Positions 52,324-60,758 are shown, counted from the stretch's first letter. The stretch is DNA of 64,000 nucleotides from Paenibacillus sp. (GCA_023663345.1 JAMPHR010000001.1:400832-464831), one strand, 5' to 3'. The notes: a model not told the origin generated them from the letters alone. A program made the numbers and translations.

Positions 52324-53582
52324 AGGGTCTGCAATATCTGTTGCACCACGCGGGGGGTCGCTCCGGTGTTCTGTTTCACATATTTGCCAGCCCGCTTTGC
52401 TATGTACTGGGTGCGGGCATTATCATCCTTCAGCATCTTGAACCACAGGTCGAGCTCATCTATGTCATGCACCACCTGGCCAATTCCTATGCGCACCATC
52501 TCGGTGGGTGTGACCTTGCGCTTGATATTGGGGCCGAACGATACGGGTATTCCATACACTGCCGGTTCTATCACGCTGTGTAGCAGACGGGTGAACCCTC
52601 CACCAACATAAGCCCACGAGGCATAGCGGTATAGATAGGCCAACGCACCCACGAAGTCCACTATCATCACCTGGGCATCAGTCATATCGGTGCTGTCATC
52701 GCACCGGGTATAGCGCAGACATCTCCCTTTTACTTTGTCTTCGATGGCATGGATAGTGTCCTCATCAATCTCGTGAGGCACTATTATGAATCGTGTGTCG
52801 GGATGACGGTTGGCCAGTTCGGTGATCATTTCCAGATCGCGGTCATGGTGTATGCTTCCTGCGAGGAATACTTTTTTGTTGCCTACGAATTTCTCGATCT
52901 TCTCATCGCTCCATGGAGTTGAGGCCACGAGGGCCACATTGTCGAAGAGAGGGTCGCCATTGACCGACGCATTGTCGTATCCGAGCTTTCTGAGGTTCTT
53001 GACCGAGTTCTCATCAAGGGTGAATATCTTGGAATAGGCGTTTATCGATCCCCGGTACAGGTTGCCATACCAGCGGAAGAACGGTCCGTCATCCCTTATG
53101 ATAGCCGAGACGAGAAATGTGGGTATGCCACGCTCCTTGAGCTGGTGGAGATAGTTATGCCAATACTCCGACACCATGAACACCGCACAGTCGGGCCTCA
53201 CGGCATCAAGAAATTCTGCGGCGTTAGCCTTAGTGTCAAGCGGAAGATAGAACACCCTGTCGATGCACCCCGGTTTACGGCTCACGGCCTCATAGCCGGT
53301 GGGGGAGAAAAAGGTGACCACTATGTTGCAGTCCATCTGGCTCTTGATGGCCGTGATGATGGGACGTGCTATGCCAAACTCTCCAAGTGATGCCGCATGA
53401 AGCCACACGGTGGGCTTGGTCCTGTCGATATCCGACATGCCCTCAACGACATTGCCGATGGCTGAACGCTGCCCTCGGACAAATCGCATAATCTTCGCAC
53501 TGCTCTTGCCCGGCACGAATGCGGACACGCCCATTGTGAGGCGTCGAGCCAAGCGCATGGCTAAATTATATGTTTGTAGCAT
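52308..53582 (-). CDS. waaA: 3-deoxy-D-manno-octulosonic acid transferase (Kdo transferase)
   Basis: 424 residues from the ATG at 53582 (MLQTYNLAMRLARRLTMG), the usual WaaA beginning. The frame is open to 53663, but that start is inside the promoter box. Family motifs are TVWLHAASLGEFGIARPII (Glu), VVTFFSPTGYEAV, DCAVFMVSEYWHNYL, FLAGSIHHDRDLEMI, VDFVGALAYLYRYASWAYVGGGF and HSVIEPAVYGIPVSFGPN. It transfers Kdo from CMP-Kdo to lipid IVA at the inner membrane. It is first in the operon waaA-lpxL-kdsB-like-GT9-sulfatase. Confidence 0.95.
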   Translation of the reverse strand: MLQTYNLAMRLARRLTMGVSAFVPGKSSAKIMRFVRGQRSAIGNVVEGMSDIDRTKPTVWLHAASLGEFGIARPIITAIKSQMDCNIVVTFFSPTGYEAVSRKPGCIDRVFYLPLDTKANAAEFLDAVRPDCAVFMVSEYWHNYLHQLKERGIPTFLVSAIIRDDGPFFRWYGNLYRGSINAYSKIFTLDENSVKNLRKLGYDNASVNGDPLFDNVALVASTPWSDEKIEKFVGNKKVFLAGSIHHDRDLEMITELANRHPDTRFIIVPHEIDEDTIHAIEDKVKGRCLRYTRCDDSTDMTDAQVMIVDFVGALAYLYRYASWAYVGGGFTRLLHSVIEPAVYGIPVSFGPNIKRKVTPTEMVRIGIGQVVHDIDELDLWFKMLKDDNARTQYIAKRAGKYVKQNTGATPRVVQQILQTLCDRK

Positions 53583-53659
53583 GTGATGCTTCAGGTGCTT
53601 GGGTTGAGTGTTATCGGCTACACGGGCCTTCAACGGGGTTGTAACATGGATTACAGTTG

Positions 53660-53668
53660 ACAAAATTA
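53660..53668 (-). promoter_or_regulatory. -7 box TAATTTTGT for the waaA operon
   Basis: Complement of ACAAAATTA, 77 nt upstream of the waaA ATG. It overlaps the alternative upstream start at 53663, so that start is rejected. Confidence 0.6.
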
Positions 53669-53702
53669 CGATTTTTTGTTGAGATATTCATACTTTTTTC
53701 AC

Positions 53703-53711
53703 TAATTTTGC
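53703..53711 (+). promoter_or_regulatory. -7 box TAATTTTGC for the B3/B4-YciO-GNAT operon
   Basis: Fits TAnnTTTGC. Only 6 nt lie between the box and the ATG at 53718, predicting a leaderless or nearly leaderless transcript. Confidence 0.6.
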
Positions 53712-53717
53712 AATGGT

Positions 53718-54383
53718 ATGGAAATAAGGATACAAGACACAATAAGGGAGGTGGCTCCGGGGCTTACCGTAGTAGCCGTGGAGGCCGATATTCACAACGG
53801 TGCTACCCCCGACGAGCTGTGGGCCCTTCTTGATCATGCGGCCCGCGATATAGCGGCCGTGACCGAGCTTGGTGATGTGAACAAGCGTCCCGCCATAAAG
53901 GCTACCCGCGAGGTCTACAAGGCTTTGGGCAAGGAGCCTAACCGTTACCGCCCGTCGGCCGAGGCGCTGACGCGAAGGGCCGTGAAAGGGATGGAGCTCT
54001 ACAGGATAAATGCTGTGGTCGATCTGATCAACCTCGTGTCTCTCCTCTCTGGCTACTCCATAGGTGGATTCGATGCCGATAAGATCGACGGCGACACCCT
54101 CACGCTCGGTGTGGGCGCTGAAGGGGAGCCTTTCGAGGCCATCGGTCGTGGACAGCTCAACATCTGCGGAATTCCTGTGTACCGCGACAACATTGGCGGT
54201 GTGGGCACTCCTACAAGCGACAACGAGCGTACCAAGCTCGATGACTCAACCACCCGTCTGCTGATGTGCATAAACATCTATGGCGAGGAGATGAAGGTGG
54301 CCGACGTGGTGGGCATGTCGGTGGACCTGCTCGAGAAATACGCCGAAGCCGATAATATCACCGTAAAATACTATAGACCATGA
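53718..54383 (+). CDS. B3/B4 tRNA-binding domain protein
   Basis: 221 residues, a stand-alone B3/B4 domain as in the editing region of the phenylalanyl-tRNA synthetase beta chain. Signature parts are KATREVYKALGKEPNRYRPSAEAL (about 61-84) and YRINAVVDLINLVSLLSGYSIGG, with FDADKIDGDTLTLGVG and TSDNERTKLDDSTTRLLMCIN. Free-standing relatives are suspected of hydrolysing mischarged tRNA or binding tRNA, but the role is not proven. Its stop overlaps the YciO start by 4 nt (ATGA). That neighbour also binds tRNA-related substrates, which supports a translation-linked role. Confidence 0.9.
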   Translation: MEIRIQDTIREVAPGLTVVAVEADIHNGATPDELWALLDHAARDIAAVTELGDVNKRPAIKATREVYKALGKEPNRYRPSAEALTRRAVKGMELYRINAVVDLINLVSLLSGYSIGGFDADKIDGDTLTLGVGAEGEPFEAIGRGQLNICGIPVYRDNIGGVGTPTSDNERTKLDDSTTRLLMCINIYGEEMKVADVVGMSVDLLEKYAEADNITVKYYRP

Positions 54384-54979
54384 AGACACTGCGCATGTAC
54401 CCCTCCAGCCTCAATGACCGTTATCTCGATGAGGCGGTCGAGGCGATGGGCAAAGGGGAGATCATAATATATCCCACCGACACTCTGTATGCCTTGGGAT
54501 GTGACGCACTCAATAACGGAGCCATCGAGAAGCTGTGTCGCGTCAAGGGGCTGAATCCTCAGAAACAGACCCTCTCCATAATCTGTGACGGCCTCTCAAT
54601 GGCGAGCGAGTATGCGCGTATCGACAACGAGGCGTTCCGCATACTGCGCTCCAACCTCCCCGGCCCCTTCACTTTTATTCTTCCTGCCTCTACCACGCTT
54701 CCCAAGGTATTCAAGGGACGTCGCACGGTGGGGGTACGTATCCCTGACAATGCCATAGCGCGTGCCCTGGCCGAACGCCTGGGGCATCCTGTTCTGTCGA
54801 CCTCAATCCCTCAGGACGGCGATGGTGTTGATCCTGTAACAATAGCTCTTGAATATGAGGACACGGCATCTATCTTTATCGACGGAGGTGAGGGTGACGG
54901 TATCCCTTCGACAGTAATAGACCTCACCGACAGCTCCTCGCCCGAAATCATCCGCGAAGGAAAAGGGGAACTTCAATAG
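54380..54979 (+). CDS. Sua5/YciO/YrdC-family protein (threonylcarbamoyladenylate synthase-like)
   Basis: 199 residues. YrdC-fold motifs are EIIIYPTDTLYALGCDALN (about 28-46), LCRVKGLNPQKQTLSIIC, LPGPFTFILPAS and TVGVRIPDNAIARALAERLG with LSTSIP. It lacks the C-terminal Sua5 domain, so it is of TsaC/YciO size. TsaC makes threonylcarbamoyl-AMP for t6A37 in ANN-decoding tRNAs; the YciO branch has weak or uncertain activity, and KGLNPQKQ looks nearer to YciO. It overlaps the B3/B4 gene by 4 nt and precedes the GNAT gene by 27 nt. Confidence 0.9.
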   Translation: MKTLRMYPSSLNDRYLDEAVEAMGKGEIIIYPTDTLYALGCDALNNGAIEKLCRVKGLNPQKQTLSIICDGLSMASEYARIDNEAFRILRSNLPGPFTFILPASTTLPKVFKGRRTVGVRIPDNAIARALAERLGHPVLSTSIPQDGDGVDPVTIALEYEDTASIFIDGGEGDGIPSTVIDLTDSSSPEIIREGKGELQ

Positions 54980-55006
54980 TCACCACGGGTGGAAGGACAT
55001 GACCGT

Positions 55007-55954
55007 ATGCGCATCACGGCTTACAATAACTCATGGAAAAAAGTATGGGACGACTTTGTACTCGGCTCTAAGAACGGTACATTCCTATTCATGCGCGACT
55101 ACATGGAGTATCATGCCGATCGGTTTACTGACAGTTCACTTATAGTTACCGACAACCGTGACCGCATCATGGCTCTGCTCCCGGCCAACAGGACAGGTGA
55201 TACCCTCGTGAGCCACGGTGGATTGACCTATGGAGGATTTGTCACAGATACCCGTATGTCGGGAGCCGATATGCTTCCGTTGTTCTCATCGCTGAGGGAT
55301 TATCTTGCCGATTGCGAGGTGAAAAACCTGATATACAAGCCTGTGCCGTCGATTTATCACCTGCAACCGTCCGACGAGGACCTGTATGCTCTTTTCCGCC
55401 ACGATGCGCGCCTCTTGGTGCGTAACCTTTCCACCACCATCAATCTCAGAGATCCGATAGCATCCTCCCGGCTGATGAAAAGAGCCGTAAAGAGGCAATC
55501 TCGTTATGGAATTACAGTCGAGGAAGTGGAAGTGGCCGACAGTTTCTGGCCTATCGTGGTCGAGGACCGCAGAGTGCGCCACAACGTAAGGCCTGTACAC
55601 ACAGCCCTCGAGCTTAACTATCTTAAAAGCCGATTTCCTGAAAATATCCGTTTTTATATAGCAACGGCCGGTCACGGAGGCGAAGTGCTGGGCGGAGCGG
55701 TGATATATCTCGATCGTGGAGTGATACATCTGCAATATGCCGCGTGTACACCTGAGGGCAAGGATATGTACGCCACCGATGTCATATATCATGATCTTAT
55801 CAACAATCGCCTCACAGGTAACAATTATTTCGACTTCGGCATCTCCAATGAAAATGCCGGCAGGTATCTCAATGCTGGCATGGTGCGCCATAAAGAGGAA
55901 TTTGGTGGTCGCTCCATCATCTATGACACTTATGAGATGGAAATTAAATGTTAG
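55007..55954 (+). CDS. GNAT/FemAB-like acyltransferase
   Basis: 315 residues from the ATG at 55007 (MRITAYNNSWKKVWDDFVLG); a GTG at 54989 is less likely. The N-terminal half contains SKNGTFLFMRDYMEYHADRF, and the C-terminal half is a GNAT-type fold with GGAVIYLDRGVIHLQYAACTPEGKDMYATDVIYHDLI and FDFGISNENAGRYLNAGMVRHKEEFGG. These match Bacteroidota proteins annotated as GNAT acetyltransferases related to FemAB peptidyltransferases, which use aminoacyl-tRNA or acyl-CoA donors. Substrate unknown. It is third in the operon with B3/B4 and YciO proteins, so an aminoacyl-tRNA donor is an attractive guess but only a guess. Confidence 0.83.
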   Translation: MRITAYNNSWKKVWDDFVLGSKNGTFLFMRDYMEYHADRFTDSSLIVTDNRDRIMALLPANRTGDTLVSHGGLTYGGFVTDTRMSGADMLPLFSSLRDYLADCEVKNLIYKPVPSIYHLQPSDEDLYALFRHDARLLVRNLSTTINLRDPIASSRLMKRAVKRQSRYGITVEEVEVADSFWPIVVEDRRVRHNVRPVHTALELNYLKSRFPENIRFYIATAGHGGEVLGGAVIYLDRGVIHLQYAACTPEGKDMYATDVIYHDLINNRLTGNNYFDFGISNENAGRYLNAGMVRHKEEFGGRSIIYDTYEMEIKC

Positions 55955-55990
55955 ATTAGAGGATTGTCGGAACTATCGATGAAAAACATT

Positions 55991-56031
55991 AATCCCGGGA
56001 GTCCTGCGAGTGTGGCGGGGATCCCGGGATT
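55991..56031. terminator. Bidirectional hairpin between the GNAT and pRiA4b-like genes
   Basis: Stem AATCCCGGGA (55991-56000) with TCCCGGGATT (56022-56031), extended inside by CCTGC/GCGGG. Followed on the plus side by GTTTCATTT and on the minus side by AATGTTTTTC. It serves both convergent genes. Confidence 0.75.
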
Positions 56032-56070
56032 GTTTCATTTGGCCTGTGGGCCGTATTATAGGAGGCTATA

Positions 56071-56622
56071 TTATTCGTCGAATGTCATTTCATCAAATCC
56101 GGCGGCATCAAACTCATCCTCGTTGAATTCGGTGGTGCCGTAGAAGTCGTCATCGAGGTCGGTGGCTGCCTGTTGGGCCGCCTTTGCATCGATCTTTGCG
56201 TCGAAGTCGTCCATGTCGACTGACTGTGACGGAGCCTTGCCCATGGATATCGAGCAGAGGGGATCAGTGAGATGTTTACCGGGTACCGAACGTTTCATTT
56301 CCAGGAAGAATGAGCGGTCGGTGAGGTAGTCGAATACCCACACCATACGCTGGCCTTCGTCCTCGATGAAGTCGCTTAGAGGGGTGTCCTCCATCAGATA
56401 GACATCCTGAGAGGAGTCGCTGCCCATATCCTCAAGGCATATTTCCTGCTCGCGTTCCCATCCGTCATCACACATGAAGAATGAGCTGAACTGGCTTTTG
56501 TCATAGCCTACGCTGTCACATATCGCATTGCGGAGGTCGAGGAATGTCGCGTCGGCATCAATCTGGATCTCGCGTTTGAAGTTGTCGACTTCATCGGAGA
56601 CTATTCGGAAATTATATATCAT
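56071..56622 (-). CDS. Plasmid pRiA4b ORF-3-like family protein
   Basis: 183 residues. The N-terminal domain MIYNFRIVSDEVDNFKREIQI, TFLDLRNAICDSVGYDKSQF and SSFFMCDDGWEREQEICLEDMG fits the pRiA4b ORF-3 fold (ubiquitin-like/SSB-associated). The C-terminal third is strongly acidic (DDDFYGTTEFNEDEFDAAG), probably disordered. Despite the plasmid/transposon-derived family name it appears chromosomal in this setting. Function unknown. It is a single gene with a near-consensus box TACTTTCGC at 56651-56659. Confidence 0.85.
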   Translation of the reverse strand: MIYNFRIVSDEVDNFKREIQIDADATFLDLRNAICDSVGYDKSQFSSFFMCDDGWEREQEICLEDMGSDSSQDVYLMEDTPLSDFIEDEGQRMVWVFDYLTDRSFFLEMKRSVPGKHLTDPLCSISMGKAPSQSVDMDDFDAKIDAKAAQQAATDLDDDFYGTTEFNEDEFDAAGFDEMTFDE

Positions 56623-56650
56623 AGCGGAGTGTTGTATTAGAATCTATGTC

Positions 56651-56659
56651 GCGAAAGTA
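56651..56659 (-). promoter_or_regulatory. -7-like box TACTTTCGC for the gene at 56622
   Basis: Complement of GCGAAAGTA; one mismatch to TAnnTTTGC. It lies 28 nt upstream of the ATG. Confidence 0.4.
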
Positions 56660-56723
56660 GTAACTTTTTTTCAATCACAAAACAGTTTAAGGAAAATTTT
56701 GGATTCCTGCTGTGTCAATTGGC

Positions 56724-59201
56724 TTACTTCCAGCCGAGGGTGAGATTTCTAAGGAGTGTGGCCGATGCCCCTACCGATCCTGTATGCTGTATCATGAGTG
56801 ATGTGTTGGCCGAGGGGGCGACTGGTGCCGAGATCATTACGTGGGGCTTGATAGCTGGATCGGATGGGGTAACGCCGGGAGCTTCGGTGCGTGCCGTAGC
56901 GAGTAGGCGGCTGTCGGTGATCTCGATGGAGATATGGCAGGGGGCTCGGAAACAGGATGAGGCCACAGGCTCGGTGAGAGGTGTGACATGCCCGTCGGTA
57001 TAGCGCACGAGTGTGAATGTCACGGCCTTGTCGTAGTCGGGTGTGCGTTCAATGCGCAGGGCGTAGCCGGTGAGGGTTACGGGGTCGAATTTCACGCATA
57101 TATCCATATACTGTCCTGTGGCGCTTCCGAATCCTTGTCCGGGGCCTTTGCATGGCTCGGCGGTAAGATCGAGGGTCATGGAGCTACATCCCTGGCGTGC
57201 TGGAGTATAGGACAGGCGTGCTCCACGTGTGGCCTGAACGAGTCCTGTGCCGGTGGCGGCATCGGTGGCTGTGCCGTAGTACCAGCTTTTCACCGGATCG
57301 GGCTTCCAGTCATGCTCACCTGTATCAATAGGTTTGTAAGTATCAAAGTTCCACACTCCGGGAGTGCCGTGGCTGTCGCGACGGCGGAGTGGGATTTCGG
57401 CAAACGAGGTGGTGAGCGAGCGCTCCGAGCGGGCGAGGAGTCCTATCATATTCTGAGAGATGGGCTTTTCGGCTTGTACATGCACCGGGGTACCTCCACG
57501 ACTGTCGGAGTGGCGGGGCATGATTGAGGCCGAGATGTTGTAGCCCTTGTCGGCAGGGGTGAGAGGATATGTGCGGGCTGTTGTTCCGTTGCCGTGTCTC
57601 ACGGCTATGGAGTCGGATCGGTCGGTTTTTTTCCATCGGTACCATATTATGTGACTGTGATCGTCGTTCTCATCGCCCGAGAGTGTGTAGTCGAGTCTAA
57701 GGGAGGATTTATCCCTGGTGATCGAGGGTGACTTGGCGAAGATGGGTGCCTCTTTAAGTTCGGGATCGATCGAGAGGTTTACAGCACCGATGAGTCCCGA
57801 GACTGTTTTTACCGTCACGGGGGTCTGCATGGAGGTGGGAAATGTGTTGCGGCTTACTGCAGTGGCATGGCCGGTGGCCGAGGCGAGTGGAAGCACTGAT
57901 GGTGTCTCCCATGTGGCTTGTCCTAAGGGAACGGAAGAGTCGTAATCACCCCATAGGCGTGGCGATGCCTGGATAGTCACGGTGTCGCCGGTGGATTTCA
58001 GTTGTCTGGACGAGGGGGTGAGACGTAGAGCCACGGGGAGCGATAGTAGCTGAAGCCCGGTAGCCTGTTGGACAGCCTCCACAGCCTTACGAGTGCCCGT
58101 GGGATCCCATCCGTCGGTTCCTGCGGTGAGATTTGGGATATTGTATAGTACAGTGTTTCCGGTCGATATTTTGAACGCCCGGAGTAGAGGCGAGGAGGTG
58201 ATGTCGGCACTGAGGTGTGGGCGGTCAGCATCGATGGTTACCGGCTTACCGTTGAGGGTGACGTTGCTCTGGTAGCATCTCACGGGCGATTCATCGCGTG
58301 TCCATCTCAGCTCTATGGGGTGGTCGGATGTGAAACGGGTATCGATTACGGTGACCATTCCCGGCATCTTGGTGAAGTATTGGGTACCGTTTACCAGAGT
58401 GTGGATGTCGCAGTTGAGAAACACAGCTCCTGTAGCCGAGGTGCTGTAGAACGGTTTGCCGCTATGGAATGTGAAACGGCAGTCCTGGTATATGGCCGAG
58501 CCTGAGAGGGCATCGTCCGTACATTCGAAATAGCAGTCTCGGTAGAGCGACCTGCGTGCTCCCACCAATGGACACAGGTTTAGTCGGCTGATGAAACGGC
58601 AGTTGGTGGCCAATAGCCTGTCTGTGCCCTTGCATATGCCCACCTGGGCCTGTACTATGGCATCACGGCGACGTTTGCGGTTGAGCGATGGATTGCGCGG
58701 GTACTCCAGATCGACGTTGCAGTAGTTGCCCATGGTGATATTGGCCACGCTCAGGCTCTTGCCGGTGAAGTGCAGCATGGTGTAGTTGCCGAGTGCTCCC
58801 TGGGTCTGTCCGCGGTTGACGGCAAAGACCACATCCATCGGATCATCAGCCAGTCCTATTATCTCGAGAGTGTCACATGTTACTTCTACAGCGTATGGCG
58901 TCTTGCCCGATCCATGAGGATTGCGTCTCACCGTGGGATCGTCGGGATCATCGAGCCAATACACCGATGGCGCCACCAGTAGCGTTACTGCCCGAGTATT
59001 GGAACTGTTTATGGCCTTTAACGCCTCTGTAGGGGAGGAGTACACGTAGGGCGATGGCTCGTGCTTTTCGTGGGTGAGCAATAGCACTCTTTCGCCGAGG
59101 GTGAATGAGCGGTCGTCTATTTGCTCTGTTTCTGCCTTTACTATTGTCGGTAGCAGGAGCATGATAACCGGGAGGAGCAGTGTGGCAATATGCTTTATCA
59201 T
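56724..59201 (-). CDS. Secreted pectinesterase-like beta-helix protein
   Basis: 825 residues from the ATG at 59201, where a signal peptide begins (MIKHIATLLLPVIMLLLP). The earlier in-frame codon at 59246 precedes the promoter. Residues about 45-340 form a pectin-lyase-like beta-helix; YRDCYFECTDDALSGSAIYQDCRF echoes the CE8 pattern (DC-I-G-D-F-G-A-F-NC) with the acidic residue kept. The middle (about 390-600) looks Ig-like (LSGDENDDHSHIIWYRWKK). The C-terminus (about 640-825) is a jelly-roll-like domain (QYMDICVKFDPVTLTGYALRIE). Pectin de-esterification is the best guess; several CE8 residues are not obvious. Promoter box at 59234. Confidence 0.75.
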   Translation of the reverse strand: MIKHIATLLLPVIMLLLPTIVKAETEQIDDRSFTLGERVLLLTHEKHEPSPYVYSSPTEALKAINSSNTRAVTLLVAPSVYWLDDPDDPTVRRNPHGSGKTPYAVEVTCDTLEIIGLADDPMDVVFAVNRGQTQGALGNYTMLHFTGKSLSVANITMGNYCNVDLEYPRNPSLNRKRRRDAIVQAQVGICKGTDRLLATNCRFISRLNLCPLVGARRSLYRDCYFECTDDALSGSAIYQDCRFTFHSGKPFYSTSATGAVFLNCDIHTLVNGTQYFTKMPGMVTVIDTRFTSDHPIELRWTRDESPVRCYQSNVTLNGKPVTIDADRPHLSADITSSPLLRAFKISTGNTVLYNIPNLTAGTDGWDPTGTRKAVEAVQQATGLQLLSLPVALRLTPSSRQLKSTGDTVTIQASPRLWGDYDSSVPLGQATWETPSVLPLASATGHATAVSRNTFPTSMQTPVTVKTVSGLIGAVNLSIDPELKEAPIFAKSPSITRDKSSLRLDYTLSGDENDDHSHIIWYRWKKTDRSDSIAVRHGNGTTARTYPLTPADKGYNISASIMPRHSDSRGGTPVHVQAEKPISQNMIGLLARSERSLTTSFAEIPLRRRDSHGTPGVWNFDTYKPIDTGEHDWKPDPVKSWYYGTATDAATGTGLVQATRGARLSYTPARQGCSSMTLDLTAEPCKGPGQGFGSATGQYMDICVKFDPVTLTGYALRIERTPDYDKAVTFTLVRYTDGHVTPLTEPVASSCFRAPCHISIEITDSRLLATARTEAPGVTPSDPAIKPHVMISAPVAPSANTSLMIQHTGSVGASATLLRNLTLGWK

Positions 59202-59233
59202 GGTAGTAAAAATGGTAGGATAGGTATTATTGT

Positions 59234-59242
59234 GCAAATTTA
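59234..59242 (-). promoter_or_regulatory. -7 box TAAATTTGC for the pectinesterase-like gene
   Basis: Complement of GCAAATTTA, 32 nt upstream of the ATG at 59201. Confidence 0.6.
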
Positions 59243-59266
59243 GCAAAAAAAATGTCGTTTTTTATA

Positions 59267-59275
59267 TACCTTTGC
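59267..59275 (+). promoter_or_regulatory. -7 box TACCTTTGC upstream of the MFS gene
   Basis: Fits TAnnTTTGC. The MITE-like element begins 11 nt later, so a transcript from here would start with the whole element before reaching the MFS gene at 59517. Confidence 0.55.
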
Positions 59276-59286
59276 GCCCGGTTTTT

Positions 59287-59449
59287 AGAAACTGTTTAAA
59301 TTTATTTGATACGCATTTTGAGATATATTATCGGATGACATTTTGTTTGTGATGAAGGAGTGTAGCAGTAGCTACATGACTGAATAACAAGCAAAATGTC
59401 ACAGATAAGGTTATCAAAAGCAAAGTGAAGTGAAATTTAAACAGTTTCT
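59287..59449. mobile_element. 163-bp MITE-like inverted-repeat element, copy B
   Basis: Same length and same 14-nt terminal inverted repeats as copy A (35852-36014), but in the opposite orientation. About 14 substitutions and no indel by eye. The centre TGTAGCAGTAGCTACA is palindromic and the arms fold back, so the RNA would form one long hairpin. It lies in the leader between the -7 box at 59267 and the MFS start. Confidence 0.8.
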
Positions 59450-59516
59450 TAAAACTTTTACCTACATATAATTGCTATATTTTAGTGAGCTGTATTTTAT
59501 TTTAGGAATTACTTAT

Positions 59517-60659
59517 ATGAATAAAGGGATATTTGCCCTATCGATGGGCACATTTGCATTGGGCCTCACTGAGTTTCTGATAATGGGCATCCTCGTTACG
59601 CTGGCTGGCGACATGGGTGTGAGTGTGGCCAAGGCCGGAGATTTCATCACTGCTTATGCCTCGGGAGTGTGTGTCGGAGCCGTTCTTATGCTACTGTTCC
59701 GCCGTATGCCTCTCAAACGTCTGGTGATGATGCTTGCCGGAGTGATAGCCGTTGGTAATGCTCTCACGGCCTGTTCGCCCGATTATTGGATCATGCTCGC
59801 CTCACGCTTCATTTCTGGCTTGCCTCATGGAGCATTCTTTGGTGTGGGGGCAATTGTGGCACGCAAACTTGCCGAGCCCGGCCATGAGGTGGCGGCTGTG
59901 TCCTACATGATAGCCGGAATGACGGTAGCCACGCTTATAGGGGTGCCTATGGGTACATTCATTACCAATAATTTTTCGTGGCGTTATGCCTTTGCCATCG
60001 TCTCGTTGGGAGGTATATTGACCTTTGTGCTGGCCCACAGGTGGATCCCCTCCCTCGGCTCATTGCCCGACCACGGCTTCAAGCACCAGTTTCACTTCCT
60101 GCGCACATTGCCACCGTGGCTCATATTCGGAGGCGTGATCTTTGCCCAGACCGGTGTGTACTGCTGGTACAGCTACATCGACCCTCAGCTCACCACCGTA
60201 GCCGGATTTCCCACTCATGCTCTTTCATGGCTTATGATAGTGGCCGGTTTCGGTATGTTCATCGGCAATCTCGTGTCTGGTAGGTTGTGTGACCGCTACA
60301 AACCCTCGGCTGTGGCAGGCAACGTGATGCTGTTTGGTGTGGGAGTGCTTGTGCTGATATTCTTTTTCTTCGATATCAAGTGGCTTGCAGTGCCGTTGAT
60401 GATGTGTGGTACAGCGGTGCTCTTCGGTTCCAGCAGTCCGTTACAGTCCTCCATAGTAGGCTATTCAAAGGGTGGCGAACTGCTCGGCGGAGCGTGCATA
60501 CAGATAGCCTATAATGGTGGTAACGCTATTGCAGCCCAGATTGGTGCTATGGTTATCAACTCGGGCCTCGGGTATCACTACGTGCCATTGTCGGGCGTAC
60601 CTCTCGTTGCGCTTGGAGCCATCACTATCTATGTGCTCTATTTCAAGTATGAGCGGTGA
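59517..60659 (+). CDS. MFS transporter (AraJ/arabinose-efflux type)
   Basis: 380 residues from the ATG at 59517 (MNKGIFALSMGTFALGLTEF). An upstream in-frame start at 59472 adds 15 residues with no family resemblance. Twelve helices are predicted. TEFLIMGILVTLAGDMGVSVAKAG in the first part, then LFRRMPLKRLVMML and RFISGLPHGAFFGVGAIVARKL, are typical of the AraJ/YdhP/PbuE drug-and-metabolite efflux group. The exported substrate is unknown. The leader carries the copy B element; a strong bidirectional terminator follows at 60681. Confidence 0.9.
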   Translation: MNKGIFALSMGTFALGLTEFLIMGILVTLAGDMGVSVAKAGDFITAYASGVCVGAVLMLLFRRMPLKRLVMMLAGVIAVGNALTACSPDYWIMLASRFISGLPHGAFFGVGAIVARKLAEPGHEVAAVSYMIAGMTVATLIGVPMGTFITNNFSWRYAFAIVSLGGILTFVLAHRWIPSLGSLPDHGFKHQFHFLRTLPPWLIFGGVIFAQTGVYCWYSYIDPQLTTVAGFPTHALSWLMIVAGFGMFIGNLVSGRLCDRYKPSAVAGNVMLFGVGVLVLIFFFFDIKWLAVPLMMCGTAVLFGSSSPLQSSIVGYSKGGELLGGACIQIAYNGGNAIAAQIGAMVINSGLGYHYVPLSGVPLVALGAITIYVLYFKYER

Positions 60660-60680
60660 TGGCGTCAGATTACAGTATGA

Positions 60681-60721
60681 AAAATTCCCCGGCAGTCAAT
60701 TTTCAACTGTCGGGGAATTTT
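60681..60721. terminator. Bidirectional terminator between the MFS and dehydrogenase genes
   Basis: A 16-bp stem AAAATTCCCCGGCAGT (60681-60696) with ACTGTCGGGGAATTTT (60706-60721), one G-T pair, 9-nt loop. T-rich on the plus side (TATTTTGG) and A-rich on the left, serving both convergent genes. Confidence 0.88.
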
Positions 60722-60758
60722 ATTTTGGATTATCAGGCACGGATGTGTACCTGATGGA

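Noticed and set aside
53583..53663. Longer N-terminus for WaaA
   Set aside because: The start at 53663 lies inside the promoter box; WaaA homology begins at MLQTYN.
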